In this document: positions 18,871 through 28,276 of the stretch, piece by piece
Layout of the letters: each line of letters starts with the position of its first letter
Position numbering within the stretch: position 1 is the stretch's first letter
Assembly: GCA_018052995.1 (NCBI GenBank)
Contig: JAGPMK010000018.1
Span: forward strand, 1 to 37,709
Direction of reading: 5' to 3'
Length of the DNA stretch: 37,709 nt
Origin: Syntrophorhabdales bacterium
Lineage (GTDB): Bacteria; Desulfobacterota; Syntrophorhabdia; Syntrophorhabdales; Syntrophorhabdaceae
Translations under genes and position numbers: made by a program
Notes under the pieces: model-generated
Database searches by the model: none
What the model was told of the DNA's origin: nothing
What the model saw: the letters and a program-made list of their open reading frames with translations, nothing else

Positions 18871-19947
18871 GTGTTATACCATATACTGTTTTCGTTGCAT
18901 ACAAGGTTTTCCCTGTTTAATGTATTTAGATATATAACATTCAGGACCGTTCTTGCCATCCTCACCGCATTGATTATAAGCTTTTTTCTCACCCCTTATG
19001 TAATAAAAAAATTTCATGAATGGAGGATAAAGAGCGATAAGAGGGAGGATGTCCCGGAGAGACATATAGCCAAGCAGGGCACCCCTACCATGGGCGGGTT
19101 TGTTATCCTTATCTCTGCTATAATACCCACCCTTTTATGGTCTGACCTGAGAAATTACTATATCTGGGTTGTTATATTCACGCTCTTGACTTTTGGTGGG
19201 ATAGGCTTTGCCGATGATATAAAGAAGCTGAGAGGAAAGAATGGAAAGGGTATTACAGGACGGACAAAGATGTCTCTCCAGATATTTTTTGCTATTATAA
19301 TAAGCATCCTATTATATATGAGGCCTGATTTTATAACAGAGCTAACCATCCCATTTTTTAAAAATATTACACCTGATCTGGGCATTTTTTATATCCTCGT
19401 ATCTATATTTATGATAGTGGGGTCATCCAATGCCGTTAATCTCACAGATGGTCTTGACGGCCTTGCTATAGGCCCTGTGATCACTGTATGCGCAACCTTT
19501 ATGCTTTTTTCCTATCTTGTGGGAAATATAAAATTTGCCCAGTATCTCCAGATCTTTTATGTAAAAGGGGCAGGGGAACTCACCATACTGTGTGGTGCTA
19601 TACTTGGTGCTGGCATAGGATTCCTCTGGTATAATGCATATCCTGCTGAGCTGTTCATGGGGGACACAGGCTCTCTCTCCCTTGGCGCTACCCTTGCAAC
19701 TATTGCCGTGATAATAAAGCAGGAGTTTCTACTGTTAATAGCAGGGGGTATATTTGTTATTGAGACGTTATCGGTTATAATACAGGTTTTGTCTTTTAAG
19801 TGGAGGGGAAAAAGGGTTTTTAGAATGGCACCTATACACCATCACTATGAATTAAAGGGATGGAATGAGGAAAAGATAGTGGTCAGGTTCTGGATTATAT
19901 CTATTATTCTTGCCCTGTTTGCACTGAGCACCCTTAAGCTGAGGTGA
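18871..19947 (+). CDS. mraY: phospho-MurNAc-pentapeptide translocase MraY
   Basis: Polytopic inner-membrane enzyme (358 aa, about ten helices) that makes lipid I on undecaprenyl phosphate. Conserved cytoplasmic motifs are present: FADDIKKL (about 112-119), [16 protein letters not shown] (about 187-202), [10 protein letters not shown] (about 264-273) and [11 protein letters not shown]. The start is GTG at 18871. Its stop overlaps the ribosome site of murD. Confidence 0.98.
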   Translation: MLYHILFSLHTRFSLFNVFRYITFRTVLAILTALIISFFLTPYVIKKFHEWRIKSDKREDVPERHIAKQGTPTMGGFVILISAIIPTLLWSDLRNYYIWVVIFTLLTFGGIGFADDIKKLRGKNGKGITGRTKMSLQIFFAIIISILLYMRPDFITELTIPFFKNITPDLGIFYILVSIFMIVGSSNAVNLTDGLDGLAIGPVITVCATFMLFSYLVGNIKFAQYLQIFYVKGAGELTILCGAILGAGIGFLWYNAYPAELFMGDTGSLSLGATLATIAVIIKQEFLLLIAGGIFVIETLSVIIQVLSFKWRGKRVFRMAPIHHHYELKGWNEEKIVVRFWIISIILALFALSTLKLR

Positions 19948-19955
19948 TACATAGA

Positions 19956-21281
19956 ATGGATATACCTGAAAAGATACTCATAGTTGGGCTTGGTAACACA
20001 GGCATATCTGTGGCTAAATTTTTGGGAAAACTGGGCAGGACTATAACAATAACAGATATGAAGGGGCCGGCAGAACTCTCTGATGCTCTAGCTGAACTCA
20101 GCGGTATCCATTTTAAGGGCTCTCTTGGAAGGCATGACCTGGATGATTTTTTAAAGAACGATATGATTGTTTTAAGCCCTGGGGTAGATACAGAGATGTC
20201 ATATATAAAAGAGGCAAAAGAAAGGGGTATCAGTGTAATAGGGGAGATAGAGCTTGCCTCTTCCTTTGTTGATAGCCCCATTATTGCCATTACAGGGACA
20301 AACGGGAAGACTACAGTGACATCTCTTATGGGAGAGATATTTAAGGCGGCATTCAACAATGTCTTTGTTGGTGGTAACATTGGCAATCCCCTTATCAATT
20401 ATATTATGGAAAATAAGAAGGCAGATTTTGTAATCCTTGAGATAAGCAGCTTTCAGCTTGAGACAATATACAGGTTTCATCCTTATATATCCATACTACT
20501 CAATATTACAGAGGACCATCTGGATAGATATGGAAGTTTCGATGAATATAGGGATGCAAAGCTCAGGATCTTTGAGAATCAGTCAGGGGATGATTTTGCT
20601 ATCCTTAATAAAAATATAATCCTGGATAGGCCTATCATGGCAAAGAGGCTCTACTTTTCTGTTAATGAGACCCTAAAAGAGGGTGCATTCTACAGAGACG
20701 AAAAAATGTATATAAGATTAGACGGTAAGGAATATATATACAGAAGGGATATCTCCCCCCTTATTGGTAGACACAACACAGAAAACCTATTATCTGTCCT
20801 TCTTGGTGCCCATATAGCAGGCATAGATAAAGATGTAGTAGAGGGGGTTTTGAGGAGATTTAAGGGTCTGCCACACAGGGTTGAATATGTAAGGAGTATA
20901 AAAGGTGTGAGGTTCATAAACGACTCAAAGGCTACAAATGTTGATGCCACAAAAAGGGCCCTGGAGAGTATTGACGGGGATATTGTGCTTATAGCAGGGG
21001 GCAAGGATAAGGGCGGTAGCTACAGGGTGATTGAAGATGAGTTGAGGAGGGTAAGGGCACTTGTTCTTATAGGAGAGGCAAGGGAAAGAATAGCAGATGA
21101 ATTAGGTGATATAGTAGGTATCCACGATGCATCGGATTTAAAAGATGCTGTTGAAAAGGCAATGGGGTTGGCTAAAGAGGGCGATACCGTTCTCTTTTCG
21201 CCTATGTGTAGTAGTTTTGACATGTTCAGAGACTATAAAGAGAGAGGCGATACCTTCAAGAGGATTGTGGAGGATCTATGA
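19956..21281 (+). CDS. murD: UDP-MurNAc-L-alanine:D-glutamate ligase MurD
   Basis: Adds D-glutamate to UDP-MurNAc-L-Ala. The N-terminal nucleotide-binding fold opens ILIVGLGNTGISVAKFL, and the P-loop GTNGKTTV is at about 114-121. The ATG at 19956 is chosen over the GTG at 19944 because GAGGTGA (19941-19947) sits eight bases ahead of it; product 441 aa. The stop overlaps the next ATG (ATGA). Confidence 0.96.
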   Translation: MDIPEKILIVGLGNTGISVAKFLGKLGRTITITDMKGPAELSDALAELSGIHFKGSLGRHDLDDFLKNDMIVLSPGVDTEMSYIKEAKERGISVIGEIELASSFVDSPIIAITGTNGKTTVTSLMGEIFKAAFNNVFVGGNIGNPLINYIMENKKADFVILEISSFQLETIYRFHPYISILLNITEDHLDRYGSFDEYRDAKLRIFENQSGDDFAILNKNIILDRPIMAKRLYFSVNETLKEGAFYRDEKMYIRLDGKEYIYRRDISPLIGRHNTENLLSVLLGAHIAGIDKDVVEGVLRRFKGLPHRVEYVRSIKGVRFINDSKATNVDATKRALESIDGDIVLIAGGKDKGGSYRVIEDELRRVRALVLIGEARERIADELGDIVGIHDASDLKDAVEKAMGLAKEGDTVLFSPMCSSFDMFRDYKERGDTFKRIVEDL

Positions 21282-22066
21282 GAAAGGCTATTGTCCTTAT
21301 TCTAACATCCCTATTTCTCTATGGTATAGCCAGGGAGGTTAGCTTTATAAAGTTTACTATGATTTTTATAGGGCTTATTACAGCATGTCTTATATATCGT
21401 ATCCCAGCCAGACATATAGTCGCTATGAAATATCCCTTTATCATTATGCAGCTAGCCATTACAGTCCTGTTTTTTGTGTTTCCCCATCTCCCCATCAGGC
21501 AGCATGGCGATTTTTTTATTATATTTGCAGCCTTTTACAGTATAATCTTTTATCTTATCACGATTGAGGAGAAGGGGCAGAATCTATTTAAAGAGGTAAC
21601 CGCTGTTTCGGTTTTATATTTTTCAGCCTTCTTTAACCTCCTCATGGTGGATAAGCCTGTCCTGATTATCTCCATAGCACTGCCCTTGATGCTTTATCTG
21701 TTTATACTAGGTCATAATAAGGTTATACCTTTTATTGCCGGCTATACGGTTTTTATTATTGTTGCCCTTGTTATAAAAAAATTCCCTATAATCGGGACAG
21801 GCATAGCCTTCCACAATGACATGGAGAGGTATGTTCTGCTTCTGGCACCGCTTTTTCTTCTGATACTGAGTTTTGTCGGTTTTGTAAAAAAATCTGACCT
21901 TTTAAAGGTCATCTCATTCATGGGTCTGATGGGTATATCCATAGATATCCTTATGGTGGTTGGTCTTAAGATATCCTATGGCATTATATGCCAGCCCCTT
22001 GCAGCAGTTCTGATTATAGCCCCTCTTGCAGGCATAATGATGAAGACCGAAAGGGAGGGTAGATGA
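21278..22066 (+). CDS. membrane protein in the ftsW slot, possible shrunken SEDS protein
   Basis: A 262-aa polytopic protein exactly where ftsW is expected, between murD and murG, overlapping each by four bases. I count about ten hydrophobic segments: 2-18, 23-42, 52-71, 78-96, 109-124, 127-144, 149-166, 185-203, 211-230 and 234-255. FtsW/RodA also has ten, in ~370-400 aa. The longest gap, 167-184 (IIGTGIAFHNDMER), lies between segments 7 and 8, where SEDS enzymes carry their large catalytic loop. The end MVVGLKISYGIICQPL loosely follows the FtsW pattern around N-x-G...P-x-x-G-x-x-x-P, but the SYGGSS block is gone. I infer a degenerate SEDS protein; an unrelated membrane protein remains possible. 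Confidence 0.6.
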   Translation: MRKAIVLILTSLFLYGIAREVSFIKFTMIFIGLITACLIYRIPARHIVAMKYPFIIMQLAITVLFFVFPHLPIRQHGDFFIIFAAFYSIIFYLITIEEKGQNLFKEVTAVSVLYFSAFFNLLMVDKPVLIISIALPLMLYLFILGHNKVIPFIAGYTVFIIVALVIKKFPIIGTGIAFHNDMERYVLLLAPLFLLILSFVGFVKKSDLLKVISFMGLMGISIDILMVVGLKISYGIICQPLAAVLIIAPLAGIMMKTEREGR

Positions 22067-23136
22067 AGCTTTTTATAGCAGCTGGTGGAACAGGTGGTCA
22101 TGTCTTTCCTGGAATATCTGTAGCTGATAGATTTACTGCCATGTCTCCTGAGAATGAGGTTGTCTTTATAGGGACCAAGATAGGTCTTGAGAGTAAGGCT
22201 GTGCCGCAGGCAGGATACAGAATCCTGTATGTGGATGCCCGTCAGTTCTCAGGGAGAAACATAGTCTATAAACTTGTAACAGTGGCAGGGCTTGTAAAAG
22301 GGATACATGACTGTCTAAGTTTTATTAAAAAAGAGAACCCCCATGCTATTCTAGGGATGGGTGGTTTTGCATCTGTGCCCATGGTTATAGCAGGTTTTAT
22401 CCACGGGACGCCTATATTTCTCCATGAACAGAATGTTCAGCCAGGCCTTGCTAATAAGATACTCGCCAAGTATGCCAGGACTATATTTATAAGCTTTGAG
22501 GATACAAGGCATTATCTGGGCAGATCCAGGGTTGTGCTTACAGGAAATCCTATAAGAAATTCTGTAAAAAAGAGAGATAGGGATATAATAGATGAACAAT
22601 ATTTTGGCATATTTGTATTTGGGGGAAGTAGGGGTGCGAGAAGCATAAATCAGTCAGTGGTTGATATGTTAAGATACCTAAAAGAGGACAGGGATAGGGT
22701 CATTATATTTCATCAGACAGGCGCAGAGGACTATGAAGGCGTAAAGGATATATACGAAAACTCAGGGATAAGGCATGAGGTATTTCCATTTACAGATAAC
22801 ATGGCATATTACTACAATAATTCCCACGTAGTCATATCAAGGGCAGGGGCAAGCACAATCTTTGAGCTGGCATATTTTGAAAGACCTGCCATCCTTATAC
22901 CCTATCCTTTTTCTGCAGGTCAGCATCAATGGAAGAATGCCCTTCAGGTAGAGAGGATTGGTGGTGGATATATAATAGAAAATAGTGAGGCAACCGGTGA
23001 GAGGCTTTTTGGTGTAATCAAGAGACTGATTGACGAACCTGAACTTGGTAAAAAAATGGGCGAGAATATGGGCAGACTTTATATTGATGATGCCGAGGGA
23101 TTAATTGTGAAAGGGATAATAGATGGTATTTCATAA
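22063..23136 (+). CDS. murG: UDP-GlcNAc:lipid I transferase MurG
   Basis: Peripheral membrane GT-B glycosyltransferase that converts lipid I to lipid II, 357 aa. Motifs: GGTGGHVFPGISVAD at the N-terminus (about 8-22), FLHEQNVQPGLANK (about 120-133), GGSRGARSIN (about 187-196), and the UDP-GlcNAc site SRAGASTIFELAYF with PYPFSAGQHQWKNA (about 265-300). It overlaps both neighbours. Confidence 0.98.
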   Translation: MKLFIAAGGTGGHVFPGISVADRFTAMSPENEVVFIGTKIGLESKAVPQAGYRILYVDARQFSGRNIVYKLVTVAGLVKGIHDCLSFIKKENPHAILGMGGFASVPMVIAGFIHGTPIFLHEQNVQPGLANKILAKYARTIFISFEDTRHYLGRSRVVLTGNPIRNSVKKRDRDIIDEQYFGIFVFGGSRGARSINQSVVDMLRYLKEDRDRVIIFHQTGAEDYEGVKDIYENSGIRHEVFPFTDNMAYYYNNSHVVISRAGASTIFELAYFERPAILIPYPFSAGQHQWKNALQVERIGGGYIIENSEATGERLFGVIKRLIDEPELGKKMGENMGRLYIDDAEGLIVKGIIDGIS

Positions 23137-24499
23137 CATAGAAAAGATTCATTTTGTTGGGATAGGTGGTATAGGAATGAGCGGTATTGCAGAGGTCTTG
23201 CTTAACCTCGGTTTTACCATCACCGGCTCAGATATAAGAAAGAATGATACCACAGAGAGGCTTGAGAGGTTGGGGGCAAGGATTTTTTATGGTCACAGGG
23301 AGGAGAATGTCCAGGATGCAGATGTGGTTGTCATATCCTCTGCTGTGAGATTGGATAACCCTGAGGTAGTTAAGGCGAAGGAACTCTTTATACCAGTTAT
23401 TCAAAGGGCAGAGATGCTTGCAGAGCTTATGAGGATGAAATACAGCATAGCTGTTGCGGGTGCCCACGGAAAGACAACAACCACCTCGCTTGTTTCAACT
23501 GTTCTTGCCCAGGCTGGCATGGACCCCACATGTGTCATCGGGGGTAAGCTTAACAGCTTTGGCAGTAATGCAAAGCTTGGCAGCAGCAAATACCTTGTGG
23601 CAGAGGCAGACGAGAGTGATGGCACATTTTTATTGCTCTTCCCTACTATAGCAGTGGTTACGAACATTGATATGGAACATCTTGATTTCTATAAGGATTT
23701 AAATGAGATAAAGTCTGCATTTCTTACCTTTCTAAACAAGGTCCCATTTTACGGCATGGATATTATATGTATAGACAACCCTAATCTTCAGAGTCTTATA
23801 CCAGACATCAAAAGAAGGTATATATCCTATGGTCTTTCAAAACAGGCAGATATTAGGGCAGCAGATATAACAACAGAGGGCTTCAAGACACGATGCAGGG
23901 TCATATATAGGGATAAGGAGCTTGGCGAGGTTGTTATGTCGCTACCTGGGATACATAATGTTGTTAATGGTCTTGCTGCCTGTGCAGTGGGAATAGAGCT
24001 TAACATCCCCTTTTCCACTATTGCAGAGGCATTAGGATCATTTTCCGGCATACAGAGAAGGCTGGAGATAAAATGGGATGGTGAGATAAAGCTTATAGAT
24101 GACTATGGTCATCATCCTACAGAGATAAAAGCCACCCTTTCATCCCTGAGGGGCATGTGGAAGGATAGGATTATTGTGGCATTCCAGCCCCATAGATATA
24201 CAAGGACAAAGGCGCTAATGGATGAGTTTGTTACATCATTTAATGAGGCAGATATACTTATCGTTACAGAGATATACCCTGCCTCAGAGGAGCCTATAGA
24301 GGGTGTTTCAGGTGCAATACTTGCGGAAAGGATTAAGGCAAGCGGGCATAAGAATGTCCTTTATTGTCCCACAAAAGAGGAGGCAGCAGAGAGGATAGCA
24401 GAGATAGCAGTCCCTGGTGATGCAGTGGTTATACTGGGGGCAGGGGATATAAATAAGATATGCGATACATTAAGGATGAGATGGACTGGACAGGAATAA
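23123..24499 (+). CDS. murC: UDP-MurNAc:L-alanine ligase MurC
   Basis: First stem-peptide ligase, 458 aa. The N-terminal UDP-binding fold is IHFVGIGGIGMSGIAEVL (about 9-26), and the P-loop is GAHGKTTT at 113-120. DDYGHHPTEIKAT, typical of MurC, is near 328-340. It overlaps murG by 14 bases and murB by up to 40 bases. Confidence 0.98.
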   Translation: MVFHNIEKIHFVGIGGIGMSGIAEVLLNLGFTITGSDIRKNDTTERLERLGARIFYGHREENVQDADVVVISSAVRLDNPEVVKAKELFIPVIQRAEMLAELMRMKYSIAVAGAHGKTTTTSLVSTVLAQAGMDPTCVIGGKLNSFGSNAKLGSSKYLVAEADESDGTFLLLFPTIAVVTNIDMEHLDFYKDLNEIKSAFLTFLNKVPFYGMDIICIDNPNLQSLIPDIKRRYISYGLSKQADIRAADITTEGFKTRCRVIYRDKELGEVVMSLPGIHNVVNGLAACAVGIELNIPFSTIAEALGSFSGIQRRLEIKWDGEIKLIDDYGHHPTEIKATLSSLRGMWKDRIIVAFQPHRYTRTKALMDEFVTSFNEADILIVTEIYPASEEPIEGVSGAILAERIKASGHKNVLYCPTKEEAAERIAEIAVPGDAVVILGAGDINKICDTLRMRWTGQE

Positions 24500-25389
24500 A
24501 GGCTGTGGTGCTTGAGGATGTTCCTATGAAGAGATATACATCCATGAGGGTAGGTGGTCCTGTGAGGTATATGATATATCCTGTTGATGATGTAGAGCTT
24601 TCCCATATAGTAGAGCGGCTTGTTGATAATGGCATAGGATATAGGTTTCTTGGTAACGGCACAAATATCATAGTTAATGATTGTGGCATTGAAGAGGTTG
24701 TTATAAGGATTACAAGGTTGAAGACATTAGGGTTCAAAAATAGTATCAAAGACAGTGAAAACACAAGCACTGTAACAGTATCAGGTGGTGTATCCCTTAA
24801 AGGCTTTATAAAGGATTGTGCTAAAAGGGGTCTTTCTGGGCTTGAAAGACTCTACTGGATCCCAGGGAGTGTAGGTGGTGGGATTAAGATGAATGCAGGT
24901 AGCTTTGGGGCAACCATATCCGACTGTCTTGAGGGAATCTATTTATATAATCAAGATAGGGGCTTTTTATCCCTTGCCAAAAAAGACATCCTCTTTGGAT
25001 ACAGGCAATCATCTGTTGGCAGGACAGATTGTGTTGTGAGCGCCAGGTTTAAACTCCAAAAAAGGGATAAAAAATTAATATACGATGATATGGATTATGT
25101 CTACAGGGAGAGAAGGCTGCGTCACCCTATGGAATTTCCATCCTCTGGTTCTATATTTAAGTCTGTAGGCGGTGAGCCTGCATGGAGATTTATAGAAAAG
25201 GCAGGGCTGAAGGGTTTGAGGATAGGGGGTGCATGTGTATCAGAAAAACACGCAAACTTTATAGTGAATATTGGTGGTGCAACTGCAGGGGATATAAAAA
25301 GACTTATCGATAAGGTTAAACAGGAGGTATTAGAGAGGCTCGGTGTCATATTAGAAGAGGAGGTAGAGCTCTGGGGCTTTGATAACTAA
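24460..25389 (+). CDS. murB: UDP-N-acetylenolpyruvoylglucosamine reductase MurB
   Basis: FAD-dependent reductase that makes UDP-MurNAc, up to 309 aa. FAD-binding segments: MRVGGPVRYMIYPVD, LGNGTNIIVND, and GLERLYWIPGSVGGGIKMNA. The catalytic serine region is PSSGSIFK (about 227-234), and the general-acid Glu is in the C-terminal EEEVELWGF. The compact length fits type II MurB. The longest start is ATG 24460; ATG 24481, closer behind AAGGA, is an alternative giving 302 aa. Either overlaps murC. Confidence 0.96.
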   Translation: MRYIKDEMDWTGIKAVVLEDVPMKRYTSMRVGGPVRYMIYPVDDVELSHIVERLVDNGIGYRFLGNGTNIIVNDCGIEEVVIRITRLKTLGFKNSIKDSENTSTVTVSGGVSLKGFIKDCAKRGLSGLERLYWIPGSVGGGIKMNAGSFGATISDCLEGIYLYNQDRGFLSLAKKDILFGYRQSSVGRTDCVVSARFKLQKRDKKLIYDDMDYVYRERRLRHPMEFPSSGSIFKSVGGEPAWRFIEKAGLKGLRIGGACVSEKHANFIVNIGGATAGDIKRLIDKVKQEVLERLGVILEEEVELWGFDN

Positions 25390-25406
25390 GGGCATATAAT
25401 AGAATC

Positions 25407-26318
25407 ATGGCAGATAATACAGTTTTGAAGGATAATAAAATAGGCGTTCTGATGGGCGGCATGTCATCAGAGAGAGAGATATCACTAAAAAGCGGTAATG
25501 CTGTCCTTGAGAGTCTCTTAAGGCAGGGCTATAATGCCATTGGTATAGATGTAGATAAGGAGTTAGCTGAGAGGCTTAAAAAAGAAACTATTAATATAGC
25601 CTTTATTGTCCTTCATGGCAGATGGGGTGAGGACGGGACTGTTCAGGGTCTCCTTGAGTTAGAGGGTATTCCCTATACAGGCTCTGGTGTCTTTGGCTCA
25701 GCCTCTGCTATGGATAAGGCTGCCATGAAGTATATCCTCACAGGGGCAGGGATACCAACGCCGGCATATAAGGTATACAGAAAAATGGAGCCTGTCCGAT
25801 TTCCTGTTCCTTTTGTAGTAAAGCCTGCAAGTGAGGGTTCTACAATAGGAATCTCTATTGTAATGAATAAAAAAGACATAGAATCAGCCTGTGAATCTGC
25901 CTTTAGATATGACAGAAAGGTTGTAGTGGAAAGATATATAAGGGGCAGAGAGATAACAGTAGGGATAATAGATGACATATCCCTTCCTATAGTTGAGGTC
26001 AAACCAAAAAAGGGATTCTATGACTTTGAGGCAAAATATACCGTGGGAATGACAGAGTATATTGTCCCGGCAAGACTGAACAAGACCATAGAGAAGAGGG
26101 CATACAGGATAGCAAATGAGGTCTATAGGCTTTTTGAGCTTTCTGGGTGCGCAAGGATAGACATGCTTATCGATGAGGGCATACCGAGGGTGATAGATAT
26201 AAACACCTCACCTGGTATGACAGAGACATCCCTTGTTCCAAAGGCATGGGGATGTCTTGGAAAGACCTTTGATGAGCTTATTGAAAAGATACTCATGGGG
26301 GCATCGCTAAAGATATGA
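25407..26318 (+). CDS. ddl: D-alanine:D-alanine ligase
   Basis: ATP-grasp ligase making the D-Ala-D-Ala dipeptide used by MurF, 303 aa. Signatures: VLMGGMSSEREISLKSG near the N-terminus (about 14-30), LHGRWGEDGTVQGLLE (about 69-84), VVKPASEGSTIGIS (about 136-149), and the C-terminal metal/ATP segment RVIDINTSPGMTETS (about 264-278). It overlaps ftsQ by four bases. Confidence 0.97.
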   Translation: MADNTVLKDNKIGVLMGGMSSEREISLKSGNAVLESLLRQGYNAIGIDVDKELAERLKKETINIAFIVLHGRWGEDGTVQGLLELEGIPYTGSGVFGSASAMDKAAMKYILTGAGIPTPAYKVYRKMEPVRFPVPFVVKPASEGSTIGISIVMNKKDIESACESAFRYDRKVVVERYIRGREITVGIIDDISLPIVEVKPKKGFYDFEAKYTVGMTEYIVPARLNKTIEKRAYRIANEVYRLFELSGCARIDMLIDEGIPRVIDINTSPGMTETSLVPKAWGCLGKTFDELIEKILMGASLKI

Positions 26319-27016
26319 AAAGATTTCTCTACATACTCTTTATAATCCCTGTCTGTCTTCTTTCTGTCTTAACAATGGTGTATCTGTATTCAAGCAATGT
26401 CCCTCTTTTTATCATAAAAAATATAAAAATTAAGGGGGCAGAGCAATTACAGGATAGTGAGATTATGGGTAGGATATCTCCTTTTATTAAAGATAGTATA
26501 TTCAACATAGATATCCCCAAGATTAAGGAGGTGGTTCTTTCCCACCCCTTTGTAAAGGATGTGCGGATAAAAAGGATATTCCCTTTCTCTATTGTCATAG
26601 ATGTCCAGGAAAAGAAACCTGCTGCATTATGGGCAGACAACAAAGGCAATATCATGATACTGGATGAGCATGGAGAGCCATACAGGGCTCTCACAAAGGG
26701 TGCTGTAAAGGACATGTTCATCATAAATACGCCAGCAAAAGACGATATAAGAGATATATTGAAGGAGATAGACCTCTGGATCTCTGAAGGACTTATAAAG
26801 AAAGATGATATATCAGAGGTAGTATGTAGAGACAAAAGCATCACACTTTTTCTTGTTCAGGATAGCATAGAGATAATCCTGGGGAAGGAGGACCTTAAAA
26901 AGAGGTTAGAGAGGGCGCAGGTTGTCCTGGAGGATGCAAAAAAAAGAGGTCTCCTGATTAAATGTATAGATGCCAGATTTGAACAGGGTGCTATTATTCA
27001 GGAAAGGCAGGTGTAA
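26315..27016 (+). CDS. ftsQ: cell-division protein FtsQ
   Basis: Bitopic divisome protein, 233 aa. A short cytoplasmic tail and a membrane helix (about 5-26) are followed by a POTRA domain (about 34-104, FIIKNIKIKGAEQLQDSEIM) and a beta domain. It holds FtsL/FtsB and links early and late division proteins. Length and topology are normal. It is followed immediately by ftsA. Confidence 0.93.
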   Translation: MKRFLYILFIIPVCLLSVLTMVYLYSSNVPLFIIKNIKIKGAEQLQDSEIMGRISPFIKDSIFNIDIPKIKEVVLSHPFVKDVRIKRIFPFSIVIDVQEKKPAALWADNKGNIMILDEHGEPYRALTKGAVKDMFIINTPAKDDIRDILKEIDLWISEGLIKKDDISEVVCRDKSITLFLVQDSIEIILGKEDLKKRLERAQVVLEDAKKRGLLIKCIDARFEQGAIIQERQV

Positions 27017-27017
27017 T

Positions 27018-28262
27018 ATGATAAGAGAGGATAATATACTTGTAGGTCTTGATATAGGGACAACAAAGATCTGCGTGGTTGTGGCAAGGATTGCAGATGG
27101 CAAGGTGAATATAGTGGGAATAGGCTCCCATCCATCTACAGGCTTAAGAAAAGGTGTTGTCGTGAATATGGATAGCACAGTGACATCTATAAAAAAGGCT
27201 GTGGAAGAGGCAGAGCTGATGGCTGGGATAAAGATTGATAGCTGTATTGCCGGTATATCAGGTGCCCATGTTAAGAGTTTCAATAGCAATGGTGTTGTGG
27301 CTATAAAAGACAGAGAGGTAAAGGTTGATGATGTGGCAAGGGCAATCGATGCAGCCAAGGCGGTTGCAATACCTGCTGATAGGCAGGTCCTCCATGTGAT
27401 ACCCCAGGAATTCATCATAGATGACCAGGATGGTATAAAAGACCCAATAGGTATTACAGGCGTGAGGCTTGAGGTAAGGGTGCACATTGTGACAGGCAGT
27501 GTGTCCTCTGCCCAGAACATTATAAAATGCTGTAGGCTCGCAGGCTTAAACGTTGAAGACATAGTATTGAGTCAAATTGCCTCAGCTGAGGCAACCCTCT
27601 CCCCTGAGGAAAAGGAGATAGGCGCTGCCCTTATTGATGTAGGTGGGGGGACAAGCGATATAGCTGTATTTGCCAATGGTAGCATAAAATATACGGCTGT
27701 CCTACCTTTTGGCGGGAATAACATAACCAATGATATTGCCATAGGACTTAAGACCCCCCTCGAGGAGGCAGAGAGGATAAAGAAAAGATTTGGCAGTGCC
27801 TTTGCCGACCTTATAGGGGAGAACGAAACCATAGAGGTTCCCAGTGTGGGTGGAAGAAAACCCAGGACATTAAAGAGAAAGGTCCTTGCCGATATTATTG
27901 AGCCGAGGGTTGAAGAGATATGCACTATGCTGTATGAAGAGATAAAAAAATCAGGTGCAGAGAAATTGCTTGCATCAGGGGCTATCCTTACAGGGGGTTG
28001 TGCAAATCTTGAGGGGATTGTGGAGCTTTCAGAGAATATTTTCAATCTCCAGACGAGGATAGGTTTTCCCACAGGGGTAGGGGGGTTAGTAGATGTTGTG
28101 AATAACCCTATATACGCCACAGGTGTTGGGCTATTGATATGCGGCTATAAGAACCCAGGGGTGAAAAAGCCGAGGCCCGAAAAGGGTAGGGCATTAAAAA
28201 AGATTTATGGTAGCCCTAATATCTTAAAGCGAATGAAGGAATGGTTTAAAGAAATATTCTAA
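27018..28262 (+). CDS. ftsA: cell-division protein FtsA
   Basis: Actin-like ATPase that tethers FtsZ filaments to the inner membrane, 414 aa. Phosphate-1 loop LVGLDIGTTKICVVVA (about 8-23), phosphate-2 DVGGGTSDIAVFAN (about 210-223), and the adenosine segment LTGGCANLEGI. The C-terminus ends in an amphipathic helix-like stretch (ILKRMKEWFKEIF) suited to membrane binding. ATG 27018 is preferred to an upstream in-frame start because AGGCAGGTG lies just ahead of it and the product then begins like other FtsA proteins. Confidence 0.97.
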   Translation: MIREDNILVGLDIGTTKICVVVARIADGKVNIVGIGSHPSTGLRKGVVVNMDSTVTSIKKAVEEAELMAGIKIDSCIAGISGAHVKSFNSNGVVAIKDREVKVDDVARAIDAAKAVAIPADRQVLHVIPQEFIIDDQDGIKDPIGITGVRLEVRVHIVTGSVSSAQNIIKCCRLAGLNVEDIVLSQIASAEATLSPEEKEIGAALIDVGGGTSDIAVFANGSIKYTAVLPFGGNNITNDIAIGLKTPLEEAERIKKRFGSAFADLIGENETIEVPSVGGRKPRTLKRKVLADIIEPRVEEICTMLYEEIKKSGAEKLLASGAILTGGCANLEGIVELSENIFNLQTRIGFPTGVGGLVDVVNNPIYATGVGLLICGYKNPGVKKPRPEKGRALKKIYGSPNILKRMKEWFKEIF

Positions 28263-28276
28263 GGAGGTAATAAAGG

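Noticed and set aside
26970-27017. Upstream in-frame start of ftsA
   Set aside because: It would overlap the end of ftsQ and add residues not typical of FtsA; ATG 27018 has a good ribosome site.
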